A stretch of DNA of 64,000 nt from JAMBLL01 sp964460075. GTDB taxonomy: Bacteria > Actinomycetota > Acidimicrobiia > Spongiisociales > UBA5794. The stretch lies in contig CAYWPC010000009.1 of assembly GCA_964460075.1 (NCBI GenBank), positions 20,382-84,381 of the forward strand. Direction: 5' to 3'. Shown here in pieces: positions 61,753-64,000 of the stretch. The position numbers and the translations under genes were made by a program. How positions within the stretch are numbered: position 1 is the stretch's first letter; the number at the start of each line of letters is the position of its first letter. The notes beneath the pieces are model-generated. The model was given only the letters and a program-made list of their open reading frames with translations. It was not told the DNA's origin and did no database searches.

Positions 61753-62953
61753 CCTCGAACGGCTGACCAAGCCCGAGCTTCTGGACCTCGCAAGGGACCG
61801 ACAGATCGTAGGTCGGTCCAAGATGACGAAGGCCGACTTGATAGAGGCCCTCATGGATCGACGAACAGACGACAAGTCCGATGGGCAGAAAGCACCGCTC
61901 GATGGCATCGGTGCTCTCCACCTTCCAGGAGTTTCACAACAAGATCGCGCCGAGGCTAAGACTCGAAGAGCCGCGCTCAACGAGAGACTGGGTGGGTTCG
62001 TAGATCGATCGCGGCACTGTCCATGGACGAGCATCGAGGGCCACCCGTGCGGGCTCCCTGTCATCAAGGGGACACAACACTGCGGCCTTCACGGCGATGG
62101 ATTGATCTCGGACAGAGCCCTTCCGCTTACCGGTTCGTTGGGATTCAGCTCGTGGCCGACGCTGTGGCGCCATCTGACCCTCGCAACCTACGATCCCGAT
62201 TCGTTCGGACTCGATCCGGTAATCGCCGAAATGGCGTGGCACCTCCTCAACAGTTTGTACTACGACTACTTCAGGGTGGAGGTGGAAGGAATTGAGCATG
62301 TGCCACTGGATGGAGGGGCGGTTGTGGTGGCGAATCACGGCGGTGCGGTACTGCCATACGACAGTGCAATGCTCACGCTGTCTGTCATGAACGAGGCCGA
62401 GATTCCGAGACGAGTTCGGGTGATCGGAACGGAGCTCTTCAACATGCTTCCGGTCGTCTCCCATCTCTACAGGAAGGTCGGCGCAGCCTATGCAGCACGA
62501 GAAGACGCCAGGGAGCTCCTTCGACGCGGACACCTGATTGGAGTGTTCCCTGAAGGTGAGCACGGTTTCATGAAGCCGGTGTGGGAGGCATACCGTGTCG
62601 GCCGACTCGGTCGAGGCGGGTTCGCCGAACTCGCTGAAGAAGCGTTCGTTCCCATCGTTCCTGCTGCGATCGTCGGATCCGAGGAAGTACACCCGGCCGT
62701 CATGGTGTCCAAGCGCCTCGCCCAACTTGTTCGACTCATCTTCCCAGAGCAACGTGTCGAGCAGATTGCCATTGCGTTGAACCCGATCCCTCTACCGATC
62801 CGCTGGAGGATTCGCTTCCTGCCACCCGTCATGCCGCGCGGTCCCGAGCGACCGCTCGACTCGCTCGAGCAACTCGAACGAGCCGAGGACGTACGACGTT
62901 CAATTCAAGACGCACTCGACGACATTCTCGCAGACCGCACTACAGCCTTCTGA
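61739..62953 (+). CDS. PlsC-type 1-acyl-glycerol-phosphate acyltransferase-like protein with SAP-like head and Cys/His motif
   Basis: 404 residues starting at ATG 61739 inside the end of the epimerase gene. Residues 3-40 (LERLTKPELLDLARDRQIVGRSKMTKADLIEALM) form a SAP/Rho-N-like helical motif. Residues about 90-115 contain CPWTSIEGHPCG and GTQHCGLHG, possibly a zinc site. The acyltransferase core is VVVANHGGAVLPYDSAML (NHx4D-like), RVIGTELFNMLPVV and GVFPEGEHGFMKP (substrate loop), ending with PIVPAAIVGSEE. Resembles Rv0502. Likely acylates a membrane lipid with the epimerase-like partner. Confidence 0.88.
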   Translation: MMRADLERLTKPELLDLARDRQIVGRSKMTKADLIEALMDRRTDDKSDGQKAPLDGIGALHLPGVSQQDRAEAKTRRAALNERLGGFVDRSRHCPWTSIEGHPCGLPVIKGTQHCGLHGDGLISDRALPLTGSLGFSSWPTLWRHLTLATYDPDSFGLDPVIAEMAWHLLNSLYYDYFRVEVEGIEHVPLDGGAVVVANHGGAVLPYDSAMLTLSVMNEAEIPRRVRVIGTELFNMLPVVSHLYRKVGAAYAAREDARELLRRGHLIGVFPEGEHGFMKPVWEAYRVGRLGRGGFAELAEEAFVPIVPAAIVGSEEVHPAVMVSKRLAQLVRLIFPEQRVEQIAIALNPIPLPIRWRIRFLPPVMPRGPERPLDSLEQLERAEDVRRSIQDALDDILADRTTAF

Positions 62954-63028
62954 GAGAACGGAAGGCTCACCGAGTATCGGATGCCTTCACGTGGGGTGCC
63001 GGTCGGTTGGAGCGGGAGCCCAACCGTC

Positions 63029-63085
63029 GTATACGGCAAATCGCTGCTAACAATTGCAAGCGGTTCGCTGTATACTGCAAGTAAC
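63029..63085 (+). promoter_or_regulatory. promoter/operator of the XRE-hbhA-like operon: three phased GCAA sites and TATACT
   Basis: GTATACGGCAA, CAATTGCAAG and GTATACTGCAAG place GCAA at 63036, 63056 and 63077, that is 20 and 21 bases apart (two helical turns). TATACT (63071-63076) is a good -10 nine bases before the ATG at 63086. The array looks like an autoregulatory operator for the XRE protein. Confidence 0.5.
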
Positions 63086-63433
63086 ATGAAAGCACCACAG
63101 CTCAGCGACGTTGGATCGTTCATCAAGGATCAACGCGAGCGAAGCGCACTGTCGATCCGCAAACTTGCCTCGCTGACCGGTGTATCGAACCCGTACCTAT
63201 CTCAGATCGAGCGCGGCATACGCACTCCGTCAGCGGAGATCCTTCGCTCTATCGCTGGCGCTCTCTCGATCAGGACGGAGACGCTGTACGAACGAGCGGG
63301 CCTGCTCGATGAGCAGAAGCCACTCGGGGTTCGCGAGGCGATTGCTACAGACACTCACCTCACCACAAATCAGAAACAGGCGCTGATGGAGATCTATGCG
63401 AGCTTCGTCAACACCGACCAGGAGGAATCATGA
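63086..63433 (+). CDS. XRE-family transcriptional regulator (Rv0474-like)
   Basis: 115 residues from ATG 63086. HTH: GSFIKDQRERSALSIRKLASLTGVSNPYLSQIERGIRTPSAEILRSIAGALSIRTETLYERAGLL, with the NPYLSQIERG recognition helix typical of this conserved actinobacterial regulator. In M. tuberculosis the equivalent gene lies directly upstream of hbhA, and here too the next gene is HbhA-like, joined by an ATGA overlap. Confidence 0.93.
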   Translation: MKAPQLSDVGSFIKDQRERSALSIRKLASLTGVSNPYLSQIERGIRTPSAEILRSIAGALSIRTETLYERAGLLDEQKPLGVREAIATDTHLTTNQKQALMEIYASFVNTDQEES

Positions 63434-64000
63434 TCAATCTCGACACGCAAAGAGAAGCCGTTACCAAGGCCGCAAAGGTACTCACCGAATCCACCGTCTC
63501 CGCCGGAACGAAGGTCAAGGAGCTCGGAGTGACCACGGTCAAGACAGTGAACGACAGCCCGGCAGCGAGCAAGGTCAAGGAACTCGGCACATCGGCTACC
63601 ACGACGGCGACCGACACCGCAAAAACCATCCTCGCGAGAATTCAGTCCGCAACCGAAAAGAGCATCGACACTGTCGGCTCACTACCGCTGGGCGACAAGA
63701 AGGTAGCCGAACGCGCCAAGGAGACGGTCAGCACCGTACAAGACAAGATCGATGTCGAGCAGATTCAAGACCAGGTAGCCAAGCTACGCGACCAGATCGA
63801 GAACGTGCTCGGCGCGTGGAAAGAGTCGTTCCGTCCATCATCACCGGTGGAGGAGACACCGAGTCCGGCGGAGAAGCCTGCCAAGAAGGCCCCCGCAGCG
63901 AAGACGTCGACAGCCAAGAAGGCCCCCGCAGCGAAGACGTCGACAGCCAAGAAGGCCCCCGCAGCGAAGACGTCGACAGCCAAGAAGGCCCCCGCAGCGA
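63430..64000 (+). CDS. HbhA-like coiled-coil protein with lysine-rich C-terminal repeats (runs off the window)
   Basis: Starts at ATG 63430 (GGAGG 63421-63425), overlapping the XRE stop, and is open to the end of the window (190 codons). A helical coiled-coil part with heptad-like AKVLTES, TILARIQSATEKSIDTVG and EQIQDQVAKLRDQIENVL is followed by a Pro-rich hinge and KKAPAAKTSTA repeats of 11 residues. The layout matches mycobacterial heparin-binding haemagglutinin HbhA, a cell-surface/lipid-body protein whose Lys/Ala tail binds heparan sulfate. Here the tail may bind polyanions; whether it is an adhesin is unknown. No signal peptide, as in HbhA. Confidence 0.85.
   Translation, partial: MINLDTQREAVTKAAKVLTESTVSAGTKVKELGVTTVKTVNDSPAASKVKELGTSATTTATDTAKTILARIQSATEKSIDTVGSLPLGDKKVAERAKETVSTVQDKIDVEQIQDQVAKLRDQIENVLGAWKESFRPSSPVEETPSPAEKPAKKAPAAKTSTAKKAPAAKTSTAKKAPAAKTSTAKKAPAA
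63883..64000 (+). repeat. 33-bp tandem repeats encoding KKAPAAKTSTA
   Basis: Three complete identical 33-bp units (63883-63915, 63916-63948, 63949-63981) and the first 19 bases of a fourth, in frame with the HbhA-like gene. Perfect identity at DNA level suggests recent expansion or contraction by slippage. Confidence 0.95.

Noticed and set aside
63408..63983. Minus-strand frames with repeated FAAGAFLAVDV, looking like a hydrophobic repeat protein
   Set aside because: They are antisense shadows of the 33-bp repeats in the HbhA-like gene; the plus-strand frame has start, SD and homology.
63883..64000. CRISPR-like tandem array
   Set aside because: Units are contiguous with no spacers and are coding.

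Overview
The window looks like a chromosome segment of a high-GC, actinobacterium-like organism. Several things point there: GC-rich codon usage with many GTG/TTG starts, lipoproteins with long Thr-rich linkers, a fused AAA-like/LytR-CpsA-Psr envelope protein, an XRE regulator followed by an HbhA-like lysine-repeat protein (the order seen at mycobacterial Rv0474-Rv0475), an epimerase/acyltransferase pair like Rv0501-Rv0502, and about a dozen starts preceded by a TANNNT hexamer at leaderless distance. I would guess an uncultivated lineage related to Acidimicrobiia, but that is inference. A run of 100 N (15348-15447) flanked on both sides by the same 55 bases shows that this is a scaffold from a short-read assembly.

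Layout. 1-14.5 kb: housekeeping and stress genes (DsbA-like protein, DUF2157 membrane protein, purine nucleoside phosphorylase, strictosidine-synthase-like protein, GlsB-type membrane protein, pirin, MsrA, ClC channel with CBS/RCK_C tail, ManC, oligopeptidase B, LOG-like protein, MarR). 14.6-24.4 kb: secreted and envelope proteins, a primary-type sigma factor, LysE exporter, Rrf2 regulator, and a cluster in which a degenerate BY-kinase/LCP fusion is flanked by two anchored proteins sharing an unrecognised C-terminal domain. 24.4-30.3 kb: TSUP exporter, membrane-anchored HTH protein, long-chain acyl-CoA synthetase, selenocysteine tRNA (minus strand), ferredoxin, CBS protein, ornithine-cyclodeaminase-like enzyme. 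30.4-37.7 kb: a minus-strand branched-chain-type ABC operon (livK-livH-livM-livG-livF) ending in an FAD-dependent amine/amino-acid oxidase. 37.8-46.9 kb: HflX, MFS transporter, modABC, PhoH/PIN, GpsA, Tag, chorismate mutase. 47-51 kb: APH-fold phosphotransferase, CtaB-CtaA, a 30-residue membrane peptide, a MenH-like hydrolase, 3-hydroxyacyl-CoA dehydrogenase. 52-64 kb: SelD, MgtE with a structured leader, a lipoprotein, a coupled four-gene operon (GCS2-like ligase, NadE, class IV aminotransferase, unknown), TyrA-ACT, epimerase plus acyltransferase, XRE plus HbhA-like (runs off the end).

The strongest biological signal is selenocysteine use. A complete tRNA-Sec gene with UCA anticodon lies at 28.4 kb. 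At 52.1 kb the selD reading frame really begins 90 bases before its longest uninterrupted frame and carries an in-frame UGA exactly where SelD has its catalytic Cys/Sec. The UGA is followed two bases later by a compact three-helix RNA fold whose apical hairpin resembles a bacterial SECIS. A leaderless-type -10 box sits at the right distance from the upstream ATG. SelD here is therefore very probably itself a selenoprotein. No selA or selB is in the window.

The only stretch above 300 bases without a confident gene is 1139-1457. It holds a possible 90-codon gene on the minus strand just ahead of the DsbA-like gene. No CRISPR array, insertion sequence, rRNA or prophage was seen.
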